A DNA stretch of 64,000 nucleotides, taken from Telmatospirillum siberiense. GTDB lineage: Bacteria > Pseudomonadota > Alphaproteobacteria > Rhodospirillales > Magnetospirillaceae. Of this stretch, positions 51,828 to 61,621 are shown one piece after another (position 1 is the stretch's first letter; the number at the start of each line of letters is the position of its first letter). The notes below the pieces were generated by a model that saw only the letters and a list, made by a program, of their open reading frames with translations, was not told the DNA's origin and made no database searches. Location: positions 372,001 to 436,000 of the forward strand of contig NZ_PIUM01000001.1 of assembly GCF_002845745.1 (NCBI RefSeq), in the 5' to 3' direction. A program made the position numbers and the translations under genes.

Positions 51828-53881
51828 GTTTTCGTATTCCCGGGAGCGTCATCGAATCGAAAGGAAAGAACCGTAATGTCGTCGCGTTGCGGATGTCCAT
51901 CCTGATATCGGGCGAGCGTTTCGGCAATGGCCAGTTTTTGCAAGGCGAGATCCAGCTTGGCATGATGGCGGATCATCGCGATGAACCGGCTTTTGCCGAA
52001 GCCGAATCCATGTTCACCGCCGGCCTGGTCGAGAAAGCCGTCGGTTGTCAGATAGTAGGTGCGGTCAGGTATCAGGGGGAGGTCCCGGTCCGCATAGGTG
52101 CCGGGCTTGCGTTCGCCCAGCGCCCGCCGGTTGCCGGTGACTTCTTCGACGGTCTCGCCGTCACTCCAGTAGAGCGAGATCTTGGCGCCGGCGAACAACA
52201 GCCGACGTCCGGAGCGGTCGATGTAGACCAGTCCCGCGTCCATGTTGGTGGCGACGGCCTTGGCCATCTGCCCGTCTTCGATCATGGCGCGCATCGACGC
52301 ATCGGTTCGCGATAGAACGGCGGCCGGCGACCGGGGGCCGACCTCGCTCAGCGCGTGGTCGATGGCGGCGCGGGCCAGCATGGTCATCAGGGCGCCGGGA
52401 ACGCCATGGCCGGCGCAGTCGACGACTCCCAGCAGGCAATTGGCGTCATCTTCCCGAAATACGTAGAAATCGCCGCCGACGGTATCTCGAGGTTGCCAGA
52501 AAATGCAATGGTGCGGCCCCAGCAATCGGAGCATCTGCCGGTCGGGAAGGATGGCCCGTTGAATGAGGCTGGCGTAATCGATGGAGTCTCCCAGTTTCTT
52601 GTGCGCCGTGGCCATTTCTCGATGGGTCGCCTCAAGTGCGGCGGTCCGTTCCAGGACCTTGCGTTCCAGCTCTTCCGTGTAGCGTTTGACTCGGTCGGCC
52701 ATGATGGCGAAGGCTTGGCTCAGTTCGCCGATCTCATCGGTGGAGCCGGTCGGCAACGCCACATCGTAATGGCCGGCGGCCATGGCGCGGGCCGAGGATT
52801 GCAGGCGGTGCAGCGGCCGTAGGACAAGGACATCCACCGCATAGCTGAACCCGATCAGCAGCAGGGTCAGCAACAGGCCGACGGCCACCACGGCAGGCGC
52901 GATCCAACCGGTGTCCAGGAAGCGGGCGGCGTCGAGATCGACCGCCGTCAGCACATGCCACTGCAGTTCGGGAATGAAGCTGTCAACGATCAACTGGCGC
53001 TTGCCATCGAGAACCACCCAGGCGGTCGTCGGATGCCCGGCCTGTTGCTCGGCCGTCTGCATGGCTTTTTGCAGAGCGTGCCGGCTGACGACATCCCCTA
53101 TCAGGGTCAGCAGCGTGGGGGCGGCATTTTCGGCGCCGCTGCCTCCGTTCATGACGATCAGGCTGGTGTCGCGGTGCGCCTGGATGACCCCCTTGCGATC
53201 GATGATCATCGGCGTGACGCCGGCGGCATCGCTCGCCAGGAAGTCTGCGATGAAGCTCGTCAGGTCGAGGCCGGTTCCGGCCAGTCCGATCTTCCGGTCC
53301 CCGTCCTTCACCACGACGTTGAACCAGAGCTTGGTCTGATTGACCGCGACATCGGTGTCGGCATTGATATTGAAGCTGTCGATTTTGCGCATGCTGGCGA
53401 AATACCAGGCGTCTTTCTTTTCGCCGGCCTTCAGCGTCTCGACCGGCGTCTGGCCGGACTGGCCGGCGTCGCCGAAATAATGGTTCAGGCTGGAATCGAC
53501 CACCAGGAACCAGGAATGGTCGCGGAAGGCCCGGCGGTAGCCGTCCATTTCGGTAAACAGAAGGCGCCGTTTTTGCTCGTTTCCCTCGTCCCCCATCCAT
53601 TGACGGACGAATTCGGAATCCGCCAGCCTCAGGGACAAGGCCAGTTCGCGACTGACCGGGGCCAGGATTTTCTGACTGCTGAGTTCGTTCAGATTTCGGG
53701 CATAGGCCATGCCGATACCCTCGCGGATGCCGTTAAGCGCCTGCCTCCCCATCAGGGTGGCTGGTAACAGCGCGATCAGGCAGGCCGACAGCAGCGCCAG
53801 CATGGATTTGCCGCGAAGACCAAGCCGCCAAGCGGCTATCGCCGGGATGCCCATCCCGGCTGGAGCGTTCAGATCCTTCAA
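51824..53881 (-). CDS. siaA: SiaA, membrane PP2C-type phosphatase
   Basis: The 685-residue protein has TM1 (about 28-48), a periplasmic dCache-like sensor (about 50-330), TM2 (about 332-355), HAMP (about 358-410) and a C-terminal SpoIIE/PP2C domain with GGDFYVF, DCAGHGVPGALMTML and TTDGFLD, which hold the metal-binding aspartates. It senses an external signal and dephosphorylates SiaC, activating SiaD. It is first in the operon. Confidence 0.93.
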   Translation of the reverse strand: MKDLNAPAGMGIPAIAAWRLGLRGKSMLALLSACLIALLPATLMGRQALNGIREGIGMAYARNLNELSSQKILAPVSRELALSLRLADSEFVRQWMGDEGNEQKRRLLFTEMDGYRRAFRDHSWFLVVDSSLNHYFGDAGQSGQTPVETLKAGEKKDAWYFASMRKIDSFNINADTDVAVNQTKLWFNVVVKDGDRKIGLAGTGLDLTSFIADFLASDAAGVTPMIIDRKGVIQAHRDTSLIVMNGGSGAENAAPTLLTLIGDVVSRHALQKAMQTAEQQAGHPTTAWVVLDGKRQLIVDSFIPELQWHVLTAVDLDAARFLDTGWIAPAVVAVGLLLTLLLIGFSYAVDVLVLRPLHRLQSSARAMAAGHYDVALPTGSTDEIGELSQAFAIMADRVKRYTEELERKVLERTAALEATHREMATAHKKLGDSIDYASLIQRAILPDRQMLRLLGPHHCIFWQPRDTVGGDFYVFREDDANCLLGVVDCAGHGVPGALMTMLARAAIDHALSEVGPRSPAAVLSRTDASMRAMIEDGQMAKAVATNMDAGLVYIDRSGRRLLFAGAKISLYWSDGETVEEVTGNRRALGERKPGTYADRDLPLIPDRTYYLTTDGFLDQAGGEHGFGFGKSRFIAMIRHHAKLDLALQKLAIAETLARYQDGHPQRDDITVLSFRFDDAPGNTKT

Positions 53882-53954
53882 GAGTCGTTCCTGATTATTA
53901 TTATGTGCGCCGAAAACGGCGAAACGTTCGGCGGGTCAGACAATAACCCGGCCG

Positions 53955-53991
53955 TGAAATAAGGCAAAGCACCCGAGTGCTGTTTATTTCA
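53955..53991 (-). other. stem-loop upstream of siaA
   Basis: TGAAATAA (53955-53962) pairs with TTATTTCA (53984-53991), and AGCAC (53968-53972) with GTGCT (53977-53981) around four bases. It is 74 bases before the siaA start and could be in its 5' leader or end a transcript from the left-running genes upstream. Confidence 0.45.
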
Positions 53992-54032
53992 TCAGGGTTT
54001 TCTCTGGGAGAATGGGGAAAGGGGTGCCGGCA

Positions 54033-54305
54033 TCAGTCGTTCATGACGAGGGGGCTGGTTCGTTCGTTTCGAATGGATGGTCCCGCCGGACCGATGGGAC
54101 GGCGATGCCGTATTTCGCTTGAAACGAGGATGAGAGAGCGGTCCAGCTTGGCGGTGACGGCCCTATCGATCGTCTCGTAGAGACGGGGCAGGATGCAGCC
54201 GGTGAAGATTTCCGTGCATAGAAGTATCGGCATGAGCCAAAGAAAGTCGTGCGTCGGGCCGGATTCCGCGGACGGAAGATCGGGTGAGGCATCTCCGTCC
54301 GGCAT
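54033..54305 (-). CDS. small unknown protein, possibly membrane-anchored
   Basis: The 90-residue frame has one hydrophobic segment (FLWLMPILLCTEIFTGCIL, about 21-39) followed by a polar helix (YETIDRAVTAKLDRSLILVS). A GGGAG ribosome site precedes the ATG at the right distance. I do not recognise the family. It lies between the kinase gene and siaA on the same strand; it may be a non-conserved frame. Confidence 0.4.
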   Translation of the reverse strand: MPDGDASPDLPSAESGPTHDFLWLMPILLCTEIFTGCILPRLYETIDRAVTAKLDRSLILVSSEIRHRRPIGPAGPSIRNERTSPLVMND

Positions 54306-54445
54306 GGCGCGAGCTCCCGTCTGCTATTGTTCCTTCGTCGTCACAATCTTTGGCAGGCCGATGTTCGGCGATGGCATCCATCGCCGATTTGGCGGAATTT
54401 TCCTGTGGCGAAAACCAGCATAGCCTTTCGCGCGGAAAGACCGTT

Positions 54446-55804
54446 TTAAGTGATGTTAAGAGATGTTTCCGCCTGCCTGGGCAGGGTCAGGCGGACGGTC
54501 AATCCACGCGGCTCATGGTCGAGTAACCGGATATCGCCGCCATGGTTTCTCACGATATCGCGGGCGATCGACAGGCCAAGACCGAAGCCGCCGCGTTCGG
54601 ATGAGGGACGTGCGCTGTTACCTTTGAAAAAAGGTTCGAAAACCTTTTCCCGCAACGGTTCGGGAATGCCGGGCCCGTTATCGGATATGTCGATCCGGAC
54701 GGCGCCCCGTGGCTGCGGGCTCAGGACCACGAAGACCCCGGGGCCATGTTTGGTGCCGTTGTCGATCACATTGGTGATGGCGCGGGTCAGGGCGTGGGCC
54801 CGGCAGGCGAAGGGATGCCGTCCAGGGCCTTCATAGGCGACGGGGAAACCGACGTCGCCGAATTCGTCGCAGATGGTTTGGATCATGCTCGGCAGATCGA
54901 CCAGATGGACCGGTTCGCTTCTGCCATTGTCGCGCAGATAGGTCAGTGTTTCGCCGATCATGTCGTTGATCGTCGTGATGTCCTGGAGCATTCCGTCGCG
55001 GGTCTTGGCGTCGTCCATCCGCTCGGCGCGCAGCCGCAGCCGGGTGAGCGGCGTGCGGAGGTCGTGGCTGATGGCCGCGAGCATGCGGGTCCGTTCATCG
55101 ACCAGCGTGCGGACGCGCTTGCGCATGTCGTTCAAGGCCTCGGCGACCTGGGCGATTTCGCGGGGGCCGTTCTCGCTCAACGCTTCCTCCTTCGCCGTTG
55201 TTCGCCCGAAGGAGCGCGCGGCGGCGGCAATGGACGACAGGGGCGAGGTGATCCAGCGCAGGGCGTAGATCGATAGGAACACCGTGATGACGATGATGGC
55301 GCCGACGGCGAAAATCGTCGGCAGCACGATAAAATTACGGGAAAAGCGATGGGCTGCCTGGAAGATCAGGGCTTCTTCGCCATTGATGGGCACGGCGATG
55401 GCGTCTGGCCGGCCAGGCGGCGCCCGGTCGGCCAGCGCTTCGATTCCCCAGCTGTCGCGCAGGATCGTCTTGATCGATTTGACGAAAGGATTCGTCCCGG
55501 CGGCAGGATCGGAGTCCAGGCCCGACAGAGGCAGCCTTTCAACCTCGATGCCGAACCATCTCGCGGCGGCCATCACCAGGGCCCGTTCCTCCTGCGATCG
55601 GGGAGATAGCTCCTCCTTTACCAGCATGGCGATGCGGGCGGCGCGGGTGACGGCCAATACTTCGGGACTGCCGCGGCCGTTCAGGTCGAAAATGGTGATG
55701 AGGACCAGTGTCGTCAGGCCGACGGCCAGCAGGACGGCAGTGACGACGAGGGCGGTGATCTGCGCGGTGATGGTCCGCGGCAGGAGGCGGCGGGCGGGGA
55801 TCAC
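54446..55804 (-). CDS. EnvZ-like sensor histidine kinase
   Basis: The 452-residue kinase has TM1 (about 15-38), a periplasmic region of about 115 residues, TM2 (about 155-177), HAMP, H-box AISHDLRTPLTRLRLRAE, and an ATPase domain with N-box NVIDNGTKHG, DNGPGIPE and GFGLGLSIAR. The GTG start overlaps the stop of the regulator gene (GTGA). EnvZ-type kinases respond to osmotic or envelope signals; the signal here is unknown. Confidence 0.92.
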   Translation of the reverse strand: MIPARRLLPRTITAQITALVVTAVLLAVGLTTLVLITIFDLNGRGSPEVLAVTRAARIAMLVKEELSPRSQEERALVMAAARWFGIEVERLPLSGLDSDPAAGTNPFVKSIKTILRDSWGIEALADRAPPGRPDAIAVPINGEEALIFQAAHRFSRNFIVLPTIFAVGAIIVITVFLSIYALRWITSPLSSIAAAARSFGRTTAKEEALSENGPREIAQVAEALNDMRKRVRTLVDERTRMLAAISHDLRTPLTRLRLRAERMDDAKTRDGMLQDITTINDMIGETLTYLRDNGRSEPVHLVDLPSMIQTICDEFGDVGFPVAYEGPGRHPFACRAHALTRAITNVIDNGTKHGPGVFVVLSPQPRGAVRIDISDNGPGIPEPLREKVFEPFFKGNSARPSSERGGFGLGLSIARDIVRNHGGDIRLLDHEPRGLTVRLTLPRQAETSLNIT

Positions 55805-56556
55805 GAGGCCTCGACGCCGGGAGTGAAGATGTAACCGCCGAGGCGCACCGTCTTGATCAGGGTGGGGTCGCGTGGATCGGGCTCGATCTTCTGGCGGATA
55901 CGGCTGACATGGACGTCGATGCTCCGTTCGATCGGGCCGGCGAGCCCGCCATGCGTCAAGTCGAGCAGTTGTTCGCGGGACAGAACGCGGCCGGGGTTCT
56001 GACAGAAGGCGAGCAGCAGATCGAACTCGGCGCTGGTCGTCGTCACGCGTACGCCATCGGGGTTGTAGAGTTGTCGCTCGACGGGGTCGACCCGCCATCC
56101 GACGAAATGCAACGCGGTCAGCCGGTCGGACGCCACCGTCCCGGCGATGCGGGCTCGGCGCAGCAACGCCCGGATGCGGGCGACCAGTTCCCGGGAATTG
56201 AACGGCTTGGTGACGTAGTCGTCGGCCCCGATCTCAAGGCCGATGATCCTGTCCATATCCTCGCCGAGGGCCGTCAGGATGATGATCGGCACACCAGATT
56301 CGGTTCGTAGCCGCCGGCAAATGCTGAATCCGTCCTCGCCCGGCAGCATGACGTCGAGCAGGATCAGATCGATATCCCGCCGTTCCAGCACCTGGTCCAT
56401 TTCCTCGCCCGACGTGACGCTGCGGGCGGCAAATCCGTTTTCCGTCAGCACATCCGAAAGCATGCGGGCGATTTCCGCGTCATCCTCGACGAGCAGGATG
56501 CGGGTGGGGGCGTCGGTGGCGTTGGCATGGGGAACCGGCATTGCGAGACCGCGCAT
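55801..56556 (-). CDS. OmpR-family response regulator
   Basis: The 251-residue protein has a receiver (about 18-135: LVEDD, LILLDVMLPGEDG, LTALGE, TKPFNSRELV) and a winged-helix domain (about 150-245; ERSIDVHVSRIRQKIEPDP). ATG at 56541 is an alternative start. It is coupled to the EnvZ-like kinase gene, so the two form a standard pair. Confidence 0.94.
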   Translation of the reverse strand: MRGLAMPVPHANATDAPTRILLVEDDAEIARMLSDVLTENGFAARSVTSGEEMDQVLERRDIDLILLDVMLPGEDGFSICRRLRTESGVPIIILTALGEDMDRIIGLEIGADDYVTKPFNSRELVARIRALLRRARIAGTVASDRLTALHFVGWRVDPVERQLYNPDGVRVTTTSAEFDLLLAFCQNPGRVLSREQLLDLTHGGLAGPIERSIDVHVSRIRQKIEPDPRDPTLIKTVRLGGYIFTPGVEAS

Positions 56557-56753
56557 TATGGAAGTGGAATGGGTGATTTTCCCCGATCGCGGCGTGCCCG
56601 TCAGCAGGGGAAATGTGTTTTTTTATGTCGATTTTTCCTCAATCGCCCATATTTAACTTATAAATTATGTTATTAATAAATTTACATCTTTATTTTTTGG
56701 AAAATAAGCTATTGCTATCGATTGTGTGCGCATATTAGAACTTAGGTTATCGA

Positions 56754-56774
56754 TGCACATAATACTAATGTGCA
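56754..56774 (+). promoter_or_regulatory. inverted repeat before the acetyl-CoA synthetase gene
   Basis: TGCACAT-N7-ATGTGCA, perfect 7-bp arms ending 40 bases before the ATG, in an AT-rich stretch (56640-56780) that likely holds the promoter. The bound regulator is unknown. Confidence 0.5.
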
Positions 56775-56813
56775 ATATCGTGCCGATGGGGTCAGTTTCC
56801 CGGAGTTTCCTGC

Positions 56814-58784
56814 ATGGCGGATGGTACTTTGATTCCGGTGGCGGCGGATTTCGCCGCCCAGGCTCATGTCGATGCGGCTGGGTATGAGCGTCTCTATCGA
56901 TCGTCTGTGGAAGATCCGGAAGGGTTTTGGCGCGAACAGGCGCGGGCTATCGACTGGATCCGGCAGCCGACGCTGATCAAGGAGACGAGTTTCTCTGCCG
57001 GCGATGTGCATATCCGGTGGTTTTCCGATGGCACTCTGAACGCCTCGGTGAATTGCCTCGATCGTCACCTGCCGGCCAAGGCCGATAAGCCGGCCATCCT
57101 TTGGGAGGGCGATGAGCCTGGGGAAAGCCGGACCGTCACCTGGCGGGAACTGCATGACAGGGTCAACCGTCTGGCCAACGCCCTGAAAGGCTTCGGCGTC
57201 GGCAAGGGGGACTTCGTGACCATCTATCTGCCGGTCATTCCGGAAGTGCTGGTCGCCATGCTCGCCTGTGTTCGCATCGGCGCGGTCCATTCCGTAGTGT
57301 TCAGCGGCTTTTCCGCGGAATCGCTGGCGGGGCGGGTTGCCGATTGCCGGGCGAAGCTGTTGATCACCGCCGACGAGGGGCACCGCGGGGGACGCGTCCT
57401 TCCCCTGAAGCGCCAAGCCGACGCCGCCCTGGCCGGTATCTCGCATCAGGTCGACCATGTGGTGGTCGTGCGCCGTTCGGGTGCCGACGTTTCCTTCACG
57501 CCGGGCCGCGATCACTGGTATGACGAGATCGTCGAAGCCGCCGATCCCGTTTGCCCGCCGGAGGAAGTCGGGGCGGAGGATCCGTTATTCGTGCTTTACA
57601 CGTCCGGTTCGACGGGAAAGCCGAAAGGGCTGGTGCACACCACCGGAGGATATCTGGTCCATGTGGCGACCAGTTGGAAAAACATTTTCGACTATCACGA
57701 TGGCGATATCCATTGGTGCACGGCCGACGTCGGCTGGGTGACGGCCCATTCCTACAAGATTTACGGGCCAATGCTGAACGGCGCGACCATCGTCATGTTC
57801 GAAGGTGTCCCGACGTGGCCGGATCACTCGCGCTGGTGGTCGATCATCGAGAAGCTGAAGGTTTCCATTTTCTATACCGCGCCAACGGCCATCCGGTCGC
57901 TGATGCGTGACGGCGAGGCCCCGGTCCGGAAACACGACCTGTCGTCCTTGCGGGTGCTGGGATCGGTCGGTGAACCGATCAATCCGGACGCCTGGACCTG
58001 GTATCACCGGGTCATCGGCGGCGGACGCTGCCCGATCGTCGATAATTACTGGCAGACGGAAACAGGCGCCGTGATGCTGGTCCCCCTGCCGGGCGCCACG
58101 CCGTTGAAACCGGGGGCCGCGGCCAAGCCCTACTTCGGTATCCGTCCCGTGCTGCTCGACGCCGGAGGCAAGCCCGTCGAAGGGACGGGGACCGGAAATC
58201 TTTGCTTCGCCGAGTCCTGGCCGGCCCAGGCGCGGACGATCCTGCATGATCACGAGCGCTTTCTGAATACCTATTTCTCGCCTTATCCCGGCCATTTCTT
58301 CAGTGGCGACGGGGCAAAGCGGGACGAGGACGGCTATTACTGGATCGCCGGACGGGTCGACGACGTCATCAACGTCTCCGGGCATCGCCTGGGGACCGTC
58401 GAATTGGAGAGCGCCATCGGATCCCATCCGGCGGTCGCCGAATCCGCCGTCGTCGGATTTCCGCACGAGATCAAGGGGCAGGGGGTCTTTGCCTATGTCA
58501 CCTTGAAGGCCGATTTCGAGGAAACCGAGGCCCTGCGCCAGGAGATCGTCGATTGGGTCCGCCGTCGTATCGGACCCATCGCCACTCCCGACGTCATTCA
58601 ATGGGCCGCCGCCTTGCCGAAGAACCGTGCCGGAAAAATCCTGCGCCGCATCTTGTCGAAGATCGCCGCCAACGATTTCGCCAATTTCGGCGACGTGACC
58701 ACCCTGGCCGAACCTGAGGTGGTGAACGACATCGTCGAGCGCCGCCGTCACGCCATCGGACATATCCCGGAACTCGCATCCTAA
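56814..58784 (+). CDS. acs: acetyl-CoA synthetase (AMP-forming)
   Basis: The 656-residue enzyme has the normal Acs length and motifs: [11 protein letters not shown] phosphate loop, [12 protein letters not shown], the acetate-pocket tryptophan in NYWQTETG, and the catalytic lysine in [14 protein letters not shown], the site normally controlled by acetylation. It makes acetyl-CoA from acetate, ATP and CoA. It is 14 bases before ssuA, an unusual association; the sulfhydrylase encoded downstream releases acetate. Confidence 0.92.
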   Translation: MADGTLIPVAADFAAQAHVDAAGYERLYRSSVEDPEGFWREQARAIDWIRQPTLIKETSFSAGDVHIRWFSDGTLNASVNCLDRHLPAKADKPAILWEGDEPGESRTVTWRELHDRVNRLANALKGFGVGKGDFVTIYLPVIPEVLVAMLACVRIGAVHSVVFSGFSAESLAGRVADCRAKLLITADEGHRGGRVLPLKRQADAALAGISHQVDHVVVVRRSGADVSFTPGRDHWYDEIVEAADPVCPPEEVGAEDPLFVLYTSGSTGKPKGLVHTTGGYLVHVATSWKNIFDYHDGDIHWCTADVGWVTAHSYKIYGPMLNGATIVMFEGVPTWPDHSRWWSIIEKLKVSIFYTAPTAIRSLMRDGEAPVRKHDLSSLRVLGSVGEPINPDAWTWYHRVIGGGRCPIVDNYWQTETGAVMLVPLPGATPLKPGAAAKPYFGIRPVLLDAGGKPVEGTGTGNLCFAESWPAQARTILHDHERFLNTYFSPYPGHFFSGDGAKRDEDGYYWIAGRVDDVINVSGHRLGTVELESAIGSHPAVAESAVVGFPHEIKGQGVFAYVTLKADFEETEALRQEIVDWVRRRIGPIATPDVIQWAAALPKNRAGKILRRILSKIAANDFANFGDVTTLAEPEVVNDIVERRRHAIGHIPELAS

Positions 58785-58798
58785 CGGAGGGTCAAGCC

Positions 58799-59788
58799 AT
58801 GTCTTTGCCAACATTCCTTCGCCCCATCGCCAGCGTCTTGCTGGGCGTCATCGCCACCACCACCCTGGCCACGTCGGCGCGTGCCGCCGGGAAGCTTGAT
58901 GAGATTCATATCGATTACGCCTATTACAGCCCGGTCAGCCTGGTTCTGAAGGAGAAAGGGTTCCTTGAGGAGGACCTGAAGAAGGACGGCATCGCCGTCA
59001 AATGGGTGTTGTCGCTGGGAAGCAACAAGGCGCTTGAGTTCCTCAACGCCAAGAGCCTTGATTTCGGTTCGACCGCCGGTGGCGCCGCGCTTCTGGCCCG
59101 GATCAACGGCAATCCGGTGAAGTCGATCTATGTTTCGTCGAAGCCCGAATGGACGGCGCTGGTGACGCAGGGAAAATCTCCGATCCAGAAAGTGTCCGAT
59201 CTGGCCGGCAAGAGGATTGCCGTAACCCGCGGCACCGATCCGCACATCTTCCTGATCCGGGCGTTGGCCGATTACGGCCTGACCGACAAGGACGTCAAAC
59301 TGGTTCTGCTACAGCATCAGGACGGTCGTCTCGCGCTGCAGAAGGGTGACGTCGACGCCTGGGCCGGCCTGGATCCGTTGATGGCGCAGGCCGAGGTCGA
59401 CGATGGCGCCCGCCTGTTTTACCGGAACGCCGAGAACAACACCTATGGCGTGCTGAACACGCGCGAAGACGTGATCAGCGATCATCCCGAACTGGTCGCC
59501 CGCGTCATCGCGGCCTATGAGAAAGCCCGGTCGTGGGCGCTCGCCCATCCGGCGGAATTGAAGAAGATCATAGCCGACAATGCCAAGATTTCCGAGGCGG
59601 TCGCCGCCCGGCAATTGGAGCGCACCGACCTTTCCAATCCGGTGATCGGGGATCGTCAGAAAGACACCATCCAGGCCGCCGGCCTGGCTCTCCAGCAGGC
59701 CGGCGTCATCCCTGCCGATGTCGATGTGCGGGCGGTCTCATCTGCCCTGATCGAGCCGAAGTTTACCAGCCGGATCGCGGTGAAGTGA
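58799..59788 (+). CDS. ssuA: aliphatic sulfonate-type periplasmic binding protein
   Basis: The 329-residue protein has a signal peptide ending near residue 29 (SARA) and the SsuA fold: YAYYSPVSLVLKEKGFLEE, GSTAGGAALLA, and GKRIAVTRGTDPHIFLIRAL. It captures alkanesulfonates or related organosulfur compounds. A GGAGG ribosome site precedes it. Nitrate or taurine binding proteins are close relatives, but the sulfur genes downstream favour a sulfonate. Confidence 0.88.
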   Translation: MSLPTFLRPIASVLLGVIATTTLATSARAAGKLDEIHIDYAYYSPVSLVLKEKGFLEEDLKKDGIAVKWVLSLGSNKALEFLNAKSLDFGSTAGGAALLARINGNPVKSIYVSSKPEWTALVTQGKSPIQKVSDLAGKRIAVTRGTDPHIFLIRALADYGLTDKDVKLVLLQHQDGRLALQKGDVDAWAGLDPLMAQAEVDDGARLFYRNAENNTYGVLNTREDVISDHPELVARVIAAYEKARSWALAHPAELKKIIADNAKISEAVAARQLERTDLSNPVIGDRQKDTIQAAGLALQQAGVIPADVDVRAVSSALIEPKFTSRIAVK

Positions 59789-60672
59789 CCGTCACGCATC
59801 CTTCCGATCCCTACAACGAGGTGGCGCCGGCATCCTTGCCGGCGGTCACCGCGCCTTCGCGACGGACCGGGGAGGAGGACGCTTCCGTTGTTTCGGCGAG
59901 ACCGGGTCGTCGCTGGAACTGGCTGCTCGGCCTGATCGTGCCGGTCGGGTTGGCCGTGGGATGGGAAATCGCCGTCGCCGCCGGCCTTGGCGATGGTCGT
60001 CTGCTGCCGCCCCCCTCGAAGATCATTGCGACCTTGTCCGCTTTGGCCGCCACGGGAGAATTGCTCAGCCATATTGTCGCAACCTTGTGCCGCGTCGCCC
60101 TCGGGTTCGTCTTCGGCGTGCTGGCGGGAACGTTCCTTGGGGCCTTGACCGGTTATTCGACCCTGGCGCGCGCGCTTCTCGATCCCACATTGCAGGCGTT
60201 GCGGGCCATTCCTTCGATCGCCTGGGTTCCGGTGTTCATCCTGTGGTTCGGTATCTTCGAGACGTCGAAGGTGATCCTGATCGCCGTCGGCGTCTTCTTT
60301 CCCATCTATCTGGCCTTGTCCGGCGCCATTCTCGGTGTTGACCGCAAATTGGTGGAAGTGGCGAGGATCTTTCGTTTCTCCGGTCCCGAGATGGTTTGGC
60401 GGGTGTTGTTGCCGGCCACCTTGCCGGCCTATGTCATTGCGCTGAGAGCCGGTCTGGGCTTGGGGTGGATGTTCGTCGTCGCCGCCGAATTCATGGGGGC
60501 CAGCGAAGGGCTGGGCTTTCTGCTGGTCGATGGACAGATGACCGGCCGGCCGCAGACCGTGCTGGCTTCCATCGCCGTCTTCGCCGTCCTTGGTAAGCTC
60601 ACCGATTGGCTGTTGGCTCAGGGTTCGCTCCGCTTTCTGCGCTGGCAGGACGGTTTCAATCCGACGGCCTAG
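59785..60672 (+). CDS. ssuC: sulfonate ABC transporter permease
   Basis: The 295-residue protein has an approximately 50-residue polar N-terminus, about six membrane helices and the permease loop around RKLVEVARIFRFSGPEMVWR. The GTG start overlaps the ssuA stop (GTGA). The stop codon TAG lies within the CTAG at the left end of an inserted repeat. Confidence 0.88.
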   Translation: MTVTHPSDPYNEVAPASLPAVTAPSRRTGEEDASVVSARPGRRWNWLLGLIVPVGLAVGWEIAVAAGLGDGRLLPPPSKIIATLSALAATGELLSHIVATLCRVALGFVFGVLAGTFLGALTGYSTLARALLDPTLQALRAIPSIAWVPVFILWFGIFETSKVILIAVGVFFPIYLALSGAILGVDRKLVEVARIFRFSGPEMVWRVLLPATLPAYVIALRAGLGLGWMFVVAAEFMGASEGLGFLLVDGQMTGRPQTVLASIAVFAVLGKLTDWLLAQGSLRFLRWQDGFNPTA

Positions 60673-60811
60673 TGCATTGAATTATTCAGATGATTCAATG
60701 CACTAGCTTCTGCAAGAGCGAAAAATCTCCGCTTTTTCAACGCTCAAGCGCCGCGCAGGCTGGAGTGCATAGACGAAATTGTTGAATCCTCTATTTGTGT
60801 CAATGCACTAG
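60669..60811. mobile_element. 143-bp MITE-like insertion between ssuC and ssuB
   Basis: The ends are 12-bp inverted repeats (CTAGTGCATTGA at 60669-60680 and TCAATGCACTAG at 60800-60811), with a third internal copy of the arm at 60693-60706 that makes a 14-bp hairpin with the left end. CTAG occurs at both ends. Removing one CTAG and the interior rejoins ssuC TAG to GGTGATCTC and the ssuB ATG, leaving a normal 9-base spacer, so CTAG is probably the duplicated target. It has no coding capacity. Confidence 0.78.
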
Positions 60812-60820
60812 GGTGATCTC

Positions 60821-61597
60821 ATGCTGACGCTTTCAAATCTTTCGAAACGCTATTCCAACGGTCACTTGGCTCTTTCCGGCATCGATCTTTCGGTTGGGCC
60901 TGGAGAAATTTTGGGCGTCGTCGGGGGGAGCGGATGCGGCAAGAGCACCTTGCTTCGTCTCATCTCGGGACTGGAGACGCCGAGCGACGGGCGCATCGAG
61001 ATCGGAGGATCGCCGGTCAGCGGTCCGCGCGACGAGGTTGGTTTCGTATTCCAGGAGCCGCGCCTGATGCCGTGGCTGTCCATCGACGATAATGTGGCGT
61101 TCGGCATCCGCCACCTGGCGCGGGAAGAGCGGGATGTCCGGGTGAGGGAGGCGTTGGTCCGGGTCGGTTTGGCGGGATTTGCCGGTCATTGGCCGCGCGA
61201 ACTGTCGGGCGGCATGGCTCAGCGCGCCGCCTTGGCCCGCGCCCTGGTGGGGCGGCCGCAGATCCTGCTGCTGGATGAGCCGTTCAGCGCGCTGGATGCG
61301 CTGACCCGCAACGATCTGCAGGAACATCTGCTGGATCTTTGGGCCTATGATCGCCCGACCATGGTGCTGGTGACGCATGATATCGAGGAGGCATTGGCCC
61401 TTTCCGACAGGATCGTCGTCATGCAGCCGGCCCCGGGGCGCGTCCAAGTGACCGTGACGCCGCCATTGTCCAGGCCGCGTGATCGTGCGAGCCTGGAATT
61501 TCAGGAGTGGAAGCGGCATCTGTTGGCCGAACTGCACCATTCGTTCGTCAGACCGGCGCGCCAGGGCGATGAGCGGTTCCCCGCCGCCGCCATCTGA
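60821..61597 (+). CDS. ssuB: sulfonate ABC transporter ATP-binding protein
   Basis: The 258-residue ATPase has Walker A (GGSGCGKSTLL), signature (LSGGMAQRAALAR), Walker B (ILLLDEPFSALD) and the switch His (VTHDIEEA). It powers SsuAC. It is now separated from ssuC by the inserted element. Confidence 0.9.
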   Translation: MLTLSNLSKRYSNGHLALSGIDLSVGPGEILGVVGGSGCGKSTLLRLISGLETPSDGRIEIGGSPVSGPRDEVGFVFQEPRLMPWLSIDDNVAFGIRHLAREERDVRVREALVRVGLAGFAGHWPRELSGGMAQRAALARALVGRPQILLLDEPFSALDALTRNDLQEHLLDLWAYDRPTMVLVTHDIEEALALSDRIVVMQPAPGRVQVTVTPPLSRPRDRASLEFQEWKRHLLAELHHSFVRPARQGDERFPAAAI

Positions 61598-61621
61598 AGG
61601 CCGCTTCGGGAAGGAGCAAGA

